Shown: positions 35,401 to 42,943, counted from the stretch's first letter. The stretch is 64,000 bases of DNA from Bursaphelenchus xylophilus (GCA_904066235.2 CAJFCV020000006.1:10106001-10170000); one strand, 5' to 3'. Notes: a model not told the origin generated them from the letters alone. Translations and numbers: made by a program.

Positions 35401-38400
35401 TCCATCTTTCACATTGTTTGATCCATTTTGTACAACAAAAAAACAATTTTTTTATTTTCTGGCAAGAGAGATCTGCCGTGTTGGGTCCCGCAGCGGGAAC
35501 ACTCTTTCTTTGGGCGCTGGCTTACGGAACCTCGCACTTTAATGTTTGACAGTGCAAAATTTATGAAGTTTTTTTGCACTGTGCGCGGTTTTTTTCGAAT
35601 TTTGGTTTTGCACTGTGCGATGAAAAAAGTATTTATTTTTTGCACTGTGCAGATCTTAAAAGGGGTTTTTTGCACTGTGCAAAATTTTCCCAATTTCTTT
35701 GCACTGTGCGCGGTTTTTTTCGAATTTTCGTTTTGCACTGTGCGATGAAAAAAGTATTTTTTTTTTGCACTGTGCAGATCTTAAAACAGCTTTTTTGCAC
35801 TGTGCAAAATTTTCCCGATTTCTTTGCACTGTGCGCGGTTTTTTTCGAATTTTCGTTTTGCACTGTGCGATGAAAAAAGTATTTCTTTTTTGCACTGTGC
35901 AGATCTTAAAACAGCTTTTTTGCACTGTGCAAAATTTTCCCGATTTCTTTGCACTGTGCAATTCAAAAGAGTCTTTTTTGTCGTACAGTGCGGACTTTCA
36001 AAAAATTTTTCATAGTGCAAAATGTTCGAAAATTTTTGTTTTACACCGTGCAATCAAAAAAATCTTTTTATTTGCACAGTGCAGATCATCAAAATCCTGA
36101 ATTCTTGTGCACTGTGCAAAAAAGATATTTTTTTTTATTTCTGCACGGTGCATTTTATTTACTTCAACCTGGTTTGTCGCACCGTGCAAACAAAAAGTCA
36201 GCTCTTGCACTGTGCAAAATTTGCGACAAAATTTCGACTGCACAGTGCAAAAAGAATCGAAGAAAAGTCCTTCGCACTGTGCAAATTTTAAAAAGTTCCA
36301 ATTGCACTGTGCAAAACTTGCGACAAAATTTTGACTGCACAGTGCAAAAGAACCGAAGAAAAGCCTTTCGCACTGTGCAAATTTCACAAAATTCTTACTG
36401 CACAGTGCAAAAAAATATCTTTTATTTCTGCACTGTGCAGAAGTAAAAAAAATATTGCAAATATTGCACTGCTCTGAACAAATTATTTTGGGATAATTTT
36501 TCCATTCGCTCTCAGAAACAGTAAACTCACATTTTTCAAGATATTTCTGGCCAGGGTTGGGACATAAACTCCAGCATAAGACTGCCCAGCCAAGTACAAC
36601 TTTTTGCTCTGGAAGGCTGGGAATCGCTTGAACCATTCGGAAAGGGCTTCCAAATTGTCTTCAGCGGTCTGAAAATTTAAAATCAATGGAAAAAAATGCA
36701 AAAAAAAAATAAAAAATTATATTATCCATGGCAAAAATTTTACATTTTTTTGGGAAAATGCTGCAAAACTGTAAATTCAAGAAAAGTATAGGCAAAAAAT
36801 CACGTCATTTTGTTTTTGTGGCAACTCCTGCAAGATTTTTTTGCCAAAATCACAAAATTTTTGCTAGAAATTACAGAAAATTTACTTTTTTTTTTGCCGA
36901 AAAATTTATGAAATTTTAAATTTTGAGTTGTAAAATACGTATCGAGCTCGTTCTGTAATTACAATAACAATTTTTGCAAAAGAATCCATAAAAAATTAAA
37001 AAAATCAAAAAAAATCCATTTTTTCGTCGAAAAAACCTACTTCATCATCCGAATATGTATCATTGTTGCCAGTGGAGAACCCAACATTCTTTGGTGCTTC
37101 GAGAAACAGCACGTTCGCTAGCTGAAAATCGTTTTAAAAATAATTTTTATTCATAAAATGACCTTATTTTAGTTAAAAATTGATGATTCCCACCTTATTC
37201 CAGGCGTAGACGTTCTCGAAAAGCGTTTTCCCATCGGGATTCGGCCGGAATGGGCCGATCTCGGCCAAGGCTCCGCCCATGGAAGAGCATCCGGGACCGC
37301 CGTTCAGCCAGAGGACCACGGGATCCGTTGAGGGGCTGTGTTGGGACTCAAAGAACCTAAAAATTTTAATATTCCGATTTTTTAAATTAAATTTGATTTA
37401 ATTTTTTTGAAATTTTGTTTTTTTTTTGTTTTTAAAATACGTTTATTTTAAAAATTTATTTAATTTTATAAGTGAAAAGTGAGTTTTTTTTAAAGTAAAA
37501 GTTAAAAACAAAAACACTTTTTAAATACGACAAGCCCCGCTAACGCGGGCCTTGACGTCGCTGTGCGCGCAAAGGTTGCCCTACGTGAAGTTGACTTGAT
37601 CGCACAAAGGTTGCTGATCGCATGCACTACAGTTGATCGTCCAGGCCACGCTTCGCGTGGCCAACAACGCGCTGGCGCGCGTTATACTGCCTCAAGCCCG
37701 GCACTTCTGTTAGCTAAGGGCCGCGCGCCAGCGCTACCTTTCATAAGCTAACTTTGACCGATCAACTGTTTTTGGAACTTTGCCTCGGCCTTCGGCCTCG
37801 GCACAGTGCGCTGTAGCACTCTACAACAACATTCAGAAGGTTCCGTGACCGACGGCGGCCTTCGGCCGCCGAAGCTTCCAAAAAAAAGTCAGTTTGGCTC
37901 GGCCTTCGGCCTCGCACAAAGAAAGTTGCGTATAAGCAAAGAAATTTCCCAGCCTATCAATACTTTGGAGACGACTCTGTCAAAAAATCCAAAAGTTCCA
38001 ATTTCCCCGCGCTTTGTGGAGGCAGTGCTCGCCCAGTTCGAAAGCGATTGGGCTGAAATTTGGCACGATGGAAGCTTACCGAATTTGCCAAAAATTGACC
38101 CGAGCCGAATTTTGAATTTCGAACTTTACTTGGCCTCAGGGCCAAATTTGTGTGAAAAATGCCAAAAATCGGCCCTCTGGCAACTGCGCAGCTACAGTGG
38201 GGCGACATCAGCAGCTGAAAATGGTTATGGATCTACTCCAGGCAAATACAAAGGCACAGCGAAGCTCTTTTCTGAATTTCGTCCCCCATTACGCGAATGA
38301 GGACTTGATATTACACTTGACACCTGACCATGGGGAAAAAATTCCAATTTTGGTCCGGACGGTCGTATTTTAGGAAATGAAAATGCTATCCGGTCCGATA

Positions 38401-41400
38401 ATTCACGCTGATCACGATAGTCCAAGTCTCGATTCACGAAATTTGAATTTTGACGCCCTGAGGGGAAATGTCGAAATTTTCGAGATCCCGAAAATCGGGC
38501 TTTGTCCTTTACAATCTGACTTCCGGCACGATATCGGAATCTGAAAAAAATTGTGTAGCACGTCCATTCAATTGCTAACAGCAACACGCGGCCCTTTTTT
38601 TGAATTTCGACTACAGTTCCGAGAAAAAAAAATTTTCATGTTGTTCATGACACCTGCTCCACGGAAGAAAATTTTGAATACCTAAAATACGAAACGCTAC
38701 TGCGGCGAGTGATACACGTTCCTAGGTCAACTCGTACATGCTGAATACGATGGAATACGCATAAATCCGAAAAATTTGAAGTCTGAGCCCTCAGGGCCGA
38801 TTTAGTCAAAAAATCCGGGAAATCGGCCGTTGGCGGAAGACCTCGAGATTCAACGACGATCCCAGAATCCGAAAATAATGGAGAACATACTACAGTCTAT
38901 TGCTAAGAACTATATAAAGCCCGATTTTTGAATTTCGACTTCAGTTCCGAGAAAAAAAAATTTTAATATTGTACATCAGATCTGACCTCGGACGAAAATT
39001 TGGGGCATGTAAAATACGAAACGCTACCGAAGCCAGTGATACACGTTCCTAGGTCAAGTCACACATGTTGAATCGAATGCCATCTTCAGAATTCCGAAAT
39101 TCGGTCGATAACATGAAGTTTTGGTCGATTTTTCAAAATTCGAGTTTCGGTCGATTCTGCGCGGCCCTTTCGATCAGACTTCAGAAGCGATAACGGGACC
39201 TGAAAAAAATTCAGCGTGTAGCTGAATCGATTCCTAAGAACGACATTTTGCCCTTTTTTTGAATTTCGATCTAGTTTTCCCGGAAAAAATTCCGGAAAAT
39301 TAGGCCTATTTTGGGAAATTTCGAAAAATCTCGAATGGCTAAAATACGAAATACGACAGGAAGATACGAAAGGTGGTTCTAGGGCATGTCAGGCATGCTG
39401 ATTCAGAATCCGTTCTCAAAATCCAGAAATTCCGTCATCTTGACGGTGAAATCTGGAATATTCCGAAAAATCTCGAAAATCGGAAATAACTTTCGACCGG
39501 TCGATAATTGTAAATTATAAGTGGGCTTCAGAAGTCTTAGAAATTTGCGTAGAATAGGATGGAATCAAAAAAAAATCCGAAAATTCCATTATTTCGGGTA
39601 CATATCCGGAGGGCATAGATATGCAAATTTCGAAAAAACGCAAAGTTTGGGCCCCATTCGGTGATGACAATAACCAAAAAGCTAAGGGCTACTGCAACAG
39701 TGTCAAAAGTTACGACCAAAAATCGATCAAAAAATCTCACTTTCAACAGGGCGCAGCTCGCGCAAAAAGCAAAATTTCAACTATCCGCTGATGCCAAAAG
39801 TCTTAGAATTTTGTGTAGCAACTTCACTAAAAAAATTTTTAAAAAAAGTCAACGTTGAGTATTTTTCATATTATTATCTTTAGAGGCTGGCGGATTTTTT
39901 TTGTAAAATACGATAGGATTTGTTTACACTTTTTGGCCATGCCATTTCCGTAGGGGAAATTATTGATTTTTCGTTGAAAAAATGCTATCTAATCATAAAA
40001 TTTTTTATGGATAAGTTTGCAAAAAAAATGTGAAATTTGACCAACACATGGCTTAAAAATCTCAGTCGTTTATAATAACTAATAATCTCGAATATTTCTT
40101 TCAAAAAATCTATTTCAATTTGTGTCAAGTTTCATCGAAATTTCAGCTTCGCATTTCAAGCACTTCCACTGCAAATTTAAGCCCGATTTTGACAAATCTG
40201 AATGTGAGGGAAAATTTTTGCAAAGCTGTTAGTCTGTCGGGAAAATAATGAGCACAATGTTGTCATCATGTCGCTGAAGTGAAAAAAAAAATATTTATCT
40301 TTGACACAATTTATTTTCTCGGTGGCGATGCAATTTTCGATGTGACAGAATGCTCATTATTTTCCCGACAGAACGATATCCCCTTTATCTAATAGTAAAT
40401 TTTTTTAAATTCCCTTTTTACGTAGAGATATACTCAACTGCGATCGGACGTATTTTACAATTCAAAGTTTTACGTTCTACAGCCTCTTTCACCACAACCT
40501 TTCGAAATATAATGTTATTACAGGGTGACAAATAAAAAATGCAACTTTTTTTCATGGGTCCTGCCGCGAAAACTTTTAGGTTTAGGAAAATATTGTTCAT
40601 ACCATTAAATTCTCCGTGTTTTTTTGTCCTAGCCTCTCAATTTTCATACCCATATCGGTTGATTAACATGTTTGTTTCGAGTCTCAAACAGAGGGACCCC
40701 GATTTTAAACCTGTCACGGAAAGAAAATGGACAGTAAAAGATTGCTAAATTGGTCGGTGTAGGAAAACCTCACATACGAAAAGCATCAAACGACTCAACG
40801 AGCTTGGCCATGGAATTAGAAGGAAGCGCATCTTGAAGACTTCTGCCAACCTTGAGATCATCAGAAAGCGAGTGAAGCAAAATCTGGTGGTGTCCATGAA
40901 GAAAATTGCCCGGCAGACCGGCATCAAGGGAACAACGGATCGACGAATGGTGATCAATGTACCGTAGAGCAAGTCTTACAAGCTCCAAAAAGCTTAGCGC
41001 CTCACGGAACACTAAGAGCAAGTACGGCTCAAAAAATGTTGAAAACTAAACCGTCGCGCAGCAGCTCAGCGATGAGAGAAGGTCCTGTTCGCGGATGAGG
41101 GAGCCGCTAATTGATCTCTGCGGTAAGAACGGAACCGATTTCCCCAAAAAAGCTTCGGCGAATCGGCCAAAATTTAAAGTCACGTTTTGAGCTCTATCTC
41201 GGGGCGAAGAACAGCCACCTTAAAACTGGCCGAGCATACTATTTACAATGCTCTATGTTACTGATATTCACCGTTACTTTGGTTAAGTTTGGTGTTTTAG
41301 ACAAAATATGGCCATAAATATGAGTTGCGTTTTTTCTTTGTCACCCTGTATATCTATATATACATAACCTTGAATTATACGCATATTTCGTATTTTGCTC

Positions 41401-42735
41401 CCATTATTTGCCTTCTAGCCATCCTTCGAATTGAATGGAAGTTAATTGCCTTATCAGTCGGATGCGTTAATTTAAAGCAGCCTGTTAATTGAACAAATAC
41501 AAGAGGCCGATAAGAACTTCAAACAATCCGAGTCATCATTATGAAATTGGACATGACTGATAACAAGTTTGGAGGGCTTTTAATGACCAATAAGACGTTA
41601 ATAGGGAGTAACGGGGATTAGCGACGAACTGCAGGGTTCATTGCTGATTTATCAGCAAAAACTTGGCAGAGAAAAAGGAAAAAAACATTTTTTAATATTG
41701 TTTGAGCTCTGGTATTCAAAGACAAATTGCTCGAGGCACAGAGCTTGAATTTTCTTCAAAATTTCACCATATACTATACATGGGTCATAAAATAATCCCT
41801 CAAATTTTTAGCTTATGTTTTGCAATGGGAGCCGAGATATTCAACAAGCTTTGCAGACGAGAGACTACGGAAAATAAGGAGAGACGGCAGAGAAAAGAAA
41901 GAGATTTTAGCGGGATTTCTGAGGATTTTTTGAGGAAAAAATGATCTTTTTTGTTGGAAAAGAGAATTTCTTGTTGAATGTCAAATCGGCTGCCGACTTT
42001 TTGTTGGAAAAATTTCGAAAAATGCGAAATTTTCAAAATTTTTTACTGGAGAAGCCCTCGGATTTTACGTAGTGAAATTTGGCGACAATTGAAACAGGTT
42101 CTTTCTAAGACATATAGAGAAAAACCAGCTCGCGCTTAGCAGAAAAAACCGAGATTTTTTGTCCGAAAATTGGTCAAAATTTGGAAAAAATTTGGCGAAA
42201 CAATTTTGTACCGAAGAGGGTGATATTTCCACAAAAAAAAATATTTTTTTCGAGAGAGAACTGGCAAAAACTTGGCCAAAAAGCCGTTCTTTTTCTCTGA
42301 CGTGAGCTAGAATTTTCTGGAATCTATTTTTGCTCTATCCCCAAGGATAGATCAAAAATTGTAGCCTCGAATTTCAAACCCCTTTCGAAAATCGCATCGC
42401 CGCCGAGAAAATGAATTGCGTCGCGGCAAAAACAAATTCTTTCTTCCGCGACACGATCAGCTCAGCGACCTTGTGCCCATTATTTTCCCGACAGATCAAT
42501 ACAATGCATTAAAAACGATGACGTATTTTACCTCTTCTTTCTTTTTTTCAAGTTTTTTTACTCACCAATAATGCAATTTGCTTCCACTTGGAGTCGACAA
42601 ATACCCACTGAAATGCCGATGAAGGTAATCGAAAGTCACTCCGGGAAGATCAATCACCTGGTCCGTATACAAACTATCTCCGTTTACATTGCAAAGTAAG
42701 CCCACAAGGAGTGCCACAGCGAATTTTAGCCTCAT
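14497..42735 (-). CDS. Secreted or membrane-anchored protein with four tandem serine carboxypeptidase (S10) domains
   Basis: Twenty-seven exons (high to low): 42566-42735, 37194-37356, 37041-37121, 36531-36668, 33428-33892, 32762-32886, 30739-31187, 29394-29671, 28785-29015, 27400-27810, 26519-26819, 25564-25874, 22975-23649, 22177-22304, 21882-22064, 21172-21337, 20501-20640, 20294-20464, 19406-19722, 18996-19110, 17755-18232, 17076-17125, 16810-17011, 16033-16268, 15323-15539, 14780-15023, 14497-14708. Every junction has GT...AG and keeps phase; the total is 6,657 nt, 2,218 aa. Residues 1-19 are a signal peptide. Four cathepsin A/carboxypeptidase Y-like domains follow at about 20-530, 531-1041, 1042-1634 and 1635-2150, then a Pro/Thr/Asp linker and a hydrophobic C-terminal segment ending [12 protein letters not shown], suggesting a GPI or membrane anchor. 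Each domain has WLxGGPGCSS, G(E/Q)SY(A/G)G, YNGDxD and GxGHxVPxDR, so all four look catalytic: removal of C-terminal residues from peptides. Domains are joined in frame (exon 7 to 8, 12 to 13, 19 to 20), so this is one polypeptide rather than four genes. Introns reach 5.2 kb and are full of repeats. The weakest junction is the GTCAGT donor at 25563. Confidence 0.93.
15061..15299. repeat. AT-rich tandem repeat in intron 25 of the carboxypeptidase gene
   Basis: Repeated units of about 36-38 bp of the form TTAATTAATTTTTTGAATATTC plus an A/T run, at least five copies with slippage in the T tracts. It fills most of the intron between exons 25 and 26. Confidence 0.85.
15640..15980. repeat. Sparse GCAC-N-GTGC sites in intron 24
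   Basis: Several palindromes (about 15634, 15676, 15798, 15838, 15873) within the intron 15540-16032, in the same A/T-tract context as the dense arrays but without tight spacing. Confidence 0.8.
16480..16780. repeat. Dispersed GGCATT...GGCGGGAAATTC repeat, local copies in intron 23
   Basis: The stretch AATGCCAAGG...TTTGG-CGGGAAATTCAAA occurs twice here (about 16467 and 16608) and partly a third time near 16745. Relatives in inverse orientation are at about 21655-21700, 44400-44440 and 27040-27300 (TGTGGCATTCTGTTT). This is probably an old dispersed element. Confidence 0.6.
17230..17680. repeat. Tandem repeat of about 136 bp in intron 21
   Basis: The word CTACTACAATATAAATTAAT recurs at about 17382, 17519 and 17654, with a diverged copy near 17236. 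Intervening sequence (AAAAGTGCAGAAAATGATCC and CACAGTTGCC) is also repeated. The unit carries TACTACAATATAAA twice. Confidence 0.85.
18280..18880. repeat. Palindrome array GCAC-N-GTGC in intron 20
   Basis: About twenty sites in the intron between exons 20 and 21. Consecutive starts 18377, 18407, 18437, 18471, 18503, 18530, 18563 and 18595 give spacings of 27-34 bp. Spacers are AAAAATTCAAAAATTTT-like and both centre types (T/A and C/G) alternate irregularly. Confidence 0.95.
19120..19400. repeat. A/T-tract-rich intron 19
   Basis: Contains long uninterrupted A runs, including about 35 bases of A with one interruption at 19349-19380. No other structure seen. Confidence 0.7.
20081..20241. mobile_element. 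Small palindromic-ended repeat in intron 18
   Basis: CCAGAAAATCCGTCATGATG at 20081 has its inverse at 20219-20241, with about 115 bp between. A third related copy, CCAGAAAATGCGTCATAATG, lies near 19931, and a similar inverted pair occurs at about 9551 and 9690. A short non-autonomous element is likely. Confidence 0.55.
20680..21070. repeat. GCAC-N-GTGC sites in intron 16
   Basis: About seven palindromes between exons 16 and 17, spaced irregularly (20680-20720, 20844-20890, 20985-21058). Confidence 0.85.
22090..22930. repeat. GCAC-N-GTGC array with a larger duplication in intron 13
   Basis: A dozen palindromes. A roughly 175 bp segment (AATTTCTTGTTAATCCATGAC...CTCTGCACAGTGC) occurs twice, at about 22664 and 22827, with each copy carrying palindromes in the same places. 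The array therefore also expands by segmental duplication. Confidence 0.85.
23686..23931. mobile_element. MITE, TA-flanked, family C copy 2
   Basis: A 246 bp hairpin element beginning CAGGGTGGGACTGGATCC and ending GGATCAGCTCCCTCACTG with TA on each side. It is clearly related to 6306-6547 (shared GGCAAAAAACGT-CATTTTGCATCC and flanking arms). It lies 36 bp upstream of the exon 13 acceptor of the carboxypeptidase gene. Confidence 0.85.
23942..24761. mobile_element. hAT-like element with 8-bp target duplication and GGGCC repeats
   Basis: The ends are inverse and imperfect: TAGACTTGGCTG at the left and AGCCATGTCTA at the right. The 8 bases ATACAGAG flank both sides exactly (23934-23941 and 24762-24769), the target-duplication length of hAT transposons. 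Just inside each end lie about 130 bp of GGGCCGGGCCGG-type repeats in inverse orientation. The 520 bp AT-rich core has no intact transposase. The insertion point is the first bases of the MITE starting at 24765, so the hAT-like element is the younger of the two. Confidence 0.88.
24765..25422. mobile_element. MITE, TA-flanked, family B (relative of family A)
   Basis: Begins CAGAGTGGGGCATCTTTGTG and ends with CACAAAGACACCCCACCCTG, TA on each side, terminal repeats about 130 bp. The inner parts of the terminal repeats (GGCTATAACTTCTTCAGTTT, ACAACCCCATTTTGTTTGAT) match family A at 1778 and 55831, while the outermost 30 bases differ. A CAGGGTGACCCAAAATAACG sequence at about 24895 looks like the end of yet another mariner-type element nested inside. 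Confidence 0.8.
25970..26440. repeat. Palindrome array GCAC-N-GTGC in intron 11
   Basis: About fifteen sites, spacing mostly 28-40 bp. A segment around 26150-26270 is repeated with changes at 26325-26420. Some sites are decayed (GCACTGCGC, GCACAGTGG), showing that the motif can drift. Confidence 0.9.
27030..27310. repeat. Three diverged direct repeats in intron 10
   Basis: AAACCTGAAGTTTGTGGCAT followed by TCTGTTTT recurs at about 27020, 27140 and 27265, together with AAATGATCGTCTAAGGTGAA. The unit is about 100-130 bp. Confidence 0.7.
27845..28735. repeat. Palindrome array with about 170 bp higher-order unit in intron 9
   Basis: GCAC-N-GTGC sites recur in a larger unit that includes TTTGTTTTTTGCACTGTGCA and AATGTGAAATGTAAAAATTG. 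Copies start near 27860, 28045 and 28205 and a partial fourth near 28365. The sites remain while spacers diverge. Confidence 0.9.
29025..29370. repeat. Long A and T tracts in intron 8
   Basis: Alternating runs of A and T with repeated AAAAATCAAAAAAT-like words; three local copies of about 95 bp. No coding signal. Confidence 0.7.
29740..30660. repeat. Palindrome array with about 160 bp higher-order unit in intron 7
   Basis: Six diverged copies of a unit containing GGTAATGCCAAAAATATGCA, TCTTCCATTCTCTATGGAAA and three to four GCAC-N-GTGC sites. Copies start at roughly 29740, 29900, 30060, 30225, 30415 and 30600. The intron separates domain 1 from domain 2. Confidence 0.9.
31304..32560. repeat. 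Nested inverted repeats in intron 6
   Basis: Outer arms of about 90 bp lie at 31304-31395 and 32471-32560 (ATGTTTTT-GCATAGAAATAA). Inside sit two further hairpins. The first has arms 31396-31521 and 31865-31990 (ACAAGGAAAGTACTTTTATG) around a tRNA-like sequence. The second has arms of about 100 bp at roughly 32035-32145 and 32327-32430, with TACTACTCTTACTATTTTAC as a landmark. The whole would fold into a three-way cruciform. Confidence 0.85.
31611..31690 (+). repeat. tRNA(Ser)-like sequence, probably a SINE head
   Basis: TGTGGCCGAGTGGTTAGTGC matches a tRNA A box and D arm, and GGGTTCGATTTCCC matches a B box, about 40 nt apart. The long gap suits a type II tRNA such as Ser. Acceptor-stem halves do not pair well and the T stem has a mismatch, so I read it as a tRNA-derived RNA-polymerase-III promoter in a repeat rather than a working tRNA. 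It lies in the loop of the inverted repeat 31396-31990. A related A box is found near 54955 on the minus strand. Confidence 0.6.
32640..33420. repeat. Cluster of TTGACTCAA / GTCAAGTGTT words in introns 5 and 6
   Basis: At least ten occurrences of CACTTGACTC, GGTCAAGTCTTTC or their inverse, often as pairs with opposite orientation (for example 32648-32685). They flank exon 6. Similar words occur at 44935-44960 and in the tandem repeats near 38710 and 39050. Confidence 0.6.
33922..35542. mobile_element. 1.6 kb fold-back element with about 683 bp near-identical inverted arms
   Basis: Arms 33922-34605 and 34861-35542 are inverse copies over almost their whole length with a few indels, around a 255 bp loop. 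The extreme ends read TTAA-AGTGCGAGGTTCCG and the inverse followed by TTAA, so a TTAA target site (piggyBac-like) is possible. Within the arms lie splice-like signals (TTTTTTCCAG, a short GTGAGA...TTTTAG) and exon-like sequence, which suggests an ancestral gene fragment captured and duplicated in inverse orientation. It sits in intron 4 of the carboxypeptidase gene, and a transcript would form a long hairpin. Confidence 0.85.
35560..36480. repeat. Palindrome array with 125 bp higher-order unit in intron 4
   Basis: GCACTGTGC starts at 35576, 35610, 35642, 35672, 35701 and onward (29-34 bp). The four-site unit repeats exactly every 125 bp (35576, 35701, 35826) with near-identical spacers such as AGATCTTAAAACAGC. 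From 36180 a second unit of about 120 bp begins (TTTGCGACAAAATTTCGACT). The array starts immediately at the edge of the fold-back element. Confidence 0.95.
37535..37920. repeat. GC-rich hairpin cluster in intron 1
   Basis: About 385 bp much richer in GC than anything around it. It contains several perfect short stem-loops, many with a TTCG loop: CCCGCTAACGCGGG, GGCCACGCTTCGCGTGGCC, CTCGGCCTTCGGCCTCG (twice) and CGGCGGCCTTCGGCCGCCG. It also has GCGCTGGCGCGCGTT and its near-inverse. No open frame with splice support crosses it. Such TTCG hairpins are stable as RNA. Origin unknown; a non-autonomous element or a contamination-like insertion are both possible. Confidence 0.7.
38370..39470. repeat. 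Diverged tandem repeat of about 327 bp in intron 1
   Basis: At least three units. Landmarks TTTGAATTTCGACTTCAGTT-CCGAGAAAAAA and AAATACGAAACGCTAC recur at 38691 and 39018 and, more diverged, near 39345. CTAGGTCAAGTC-like words occur once per unit. Confidence 0.75.
40234..40371. mobile_element. MITE, CTGTCGGGAAAATAATGAGC family, copy 1
   Basis: Begins CTGTCGGGAAAATAATGAGC and ends with the exact inverse, 138 bp. The interior carries GTCGCTGA and its relatives. A second full copy is at 43378-43523 and end fragments are at 42494, 60900 and 61010. Confidence 0.85.
40521..41348 (+). pseudogene. Tc1/mariner transposon fossil with broken transposase
   Basis: Ends CAGGGTGACAAATAAAAAAT and inverse ATTTTTTCTTTGTCACCCTG-like, TA on each side, 828 bp. 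Across the interior, plus-strand frames resemble a Tc1/mariner transposase N-terminal part ([20 protein letters not shown] followed by [19 protein letters not shown], a helix-turn-helix) and then a LFADE segment resembling the first catalytic Asp block. Stops and frameshifts interrupt it several times, so it is inactive. Located in intron 1 of the carboxypeptidase gene. Confidence 0.8.
41700..42050. repeat. Dispersed repeat related to MITE family A interior, copy 1
   Basis: Contains GAGCCGAGATATTCAACAAG, then CAGACGAGAGACTACGGAAA. A close relative lies at 42944-43190 in the same orientation, and others at 56560-57360 and 61850-62180. The phrase GATATTCAACGATTCTTTGC also occurs inside the family A MITEs, so these look like decayed members of the same group. 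Confidence 0.6.
42383..42494. mobile_element. Truncated copy of the CTGTCGGG MITE
   Basis: The segment ends CCATTATTTTCCCGACAG and carries GCGACACGATCAGCTCAGCG upstream, matching the body of the element at 43378-43523 in inverse orientation. The other end is missing. Confidence 0.65.
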
Positions 42736-42760
42736 TTTGAGGGAGAAGTCCCTGAAAAAA
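42736..42760 (-). promoter_or_regulatory. Candidate spliced-leader acceptor of the carboxypeptidase gene
   Basis: On the minus strand AATTTTTTCAG ends at 42752, leaving a 16 nt leader before the ATG at 42735-42733. No upstream exon is needed to explain it. This supports the start choice together with the signal peptide that follows. Confidence 0.6.
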
Positions 42761-42943
42761 TTGTTTTGAAAAATCTCGTGTTAAGTCATCAATATTCCAA
42801 GTCAGATTGCTCGAGGCACAGAGCCCAGATGTTCCAAAAATGTGGCCCCACAGTCGACATACGCCACAAGTTAGTCTCTACAAAATTTAACTGATACTTC
42901 GCTGAAACAAAATAAAAAAAATGTCTTATGTAATAATAGTATA

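Larger units (their letters stand above)
30739..42735 (-). other. S10 domain 1 (exons 1-7), with Gln before the catalytic Ser
   Basis: Residues 1-530: signal peptide [19 protein letters not shown], then the domain. [10 protein letters not shown] is intact. The nucleophile motif is [10 protein letters not shown] with Ser168, so the usual Glu before Ser is Gln167. The catalytic Asp417 lies in YNGDADGVC and His482 in [11 protein letters not shown]. The intron after LHYW (phase 2) is also present in domain 4, and the intron after AWNK is shared with domain 2. In carboxypeptidase Y the equivalent Glu145 helps bind the substrate C-terminal carboxylate (established knowledge), so altered pH optimum or specificity is likely (inference). 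Confidence 0.9.

Noticed and set aside
36483..36701. Loss of activity in domain 1 because GESYAG became GQSYAG
   Set aside because: The nucleophile Ser168, Asp417 and His482 are all present; Glu to Gln next to Ser would be expected to shift substrate recognition or pH optimum rather than abolish catalysis.
14497..42735. Four separate carboxypeptidase genes in tandem
   Set aside because: Domains 2-4 have no signal peptide or start codon of their own, earlier domains have no stop codon, and exons join in phase across each boundary.
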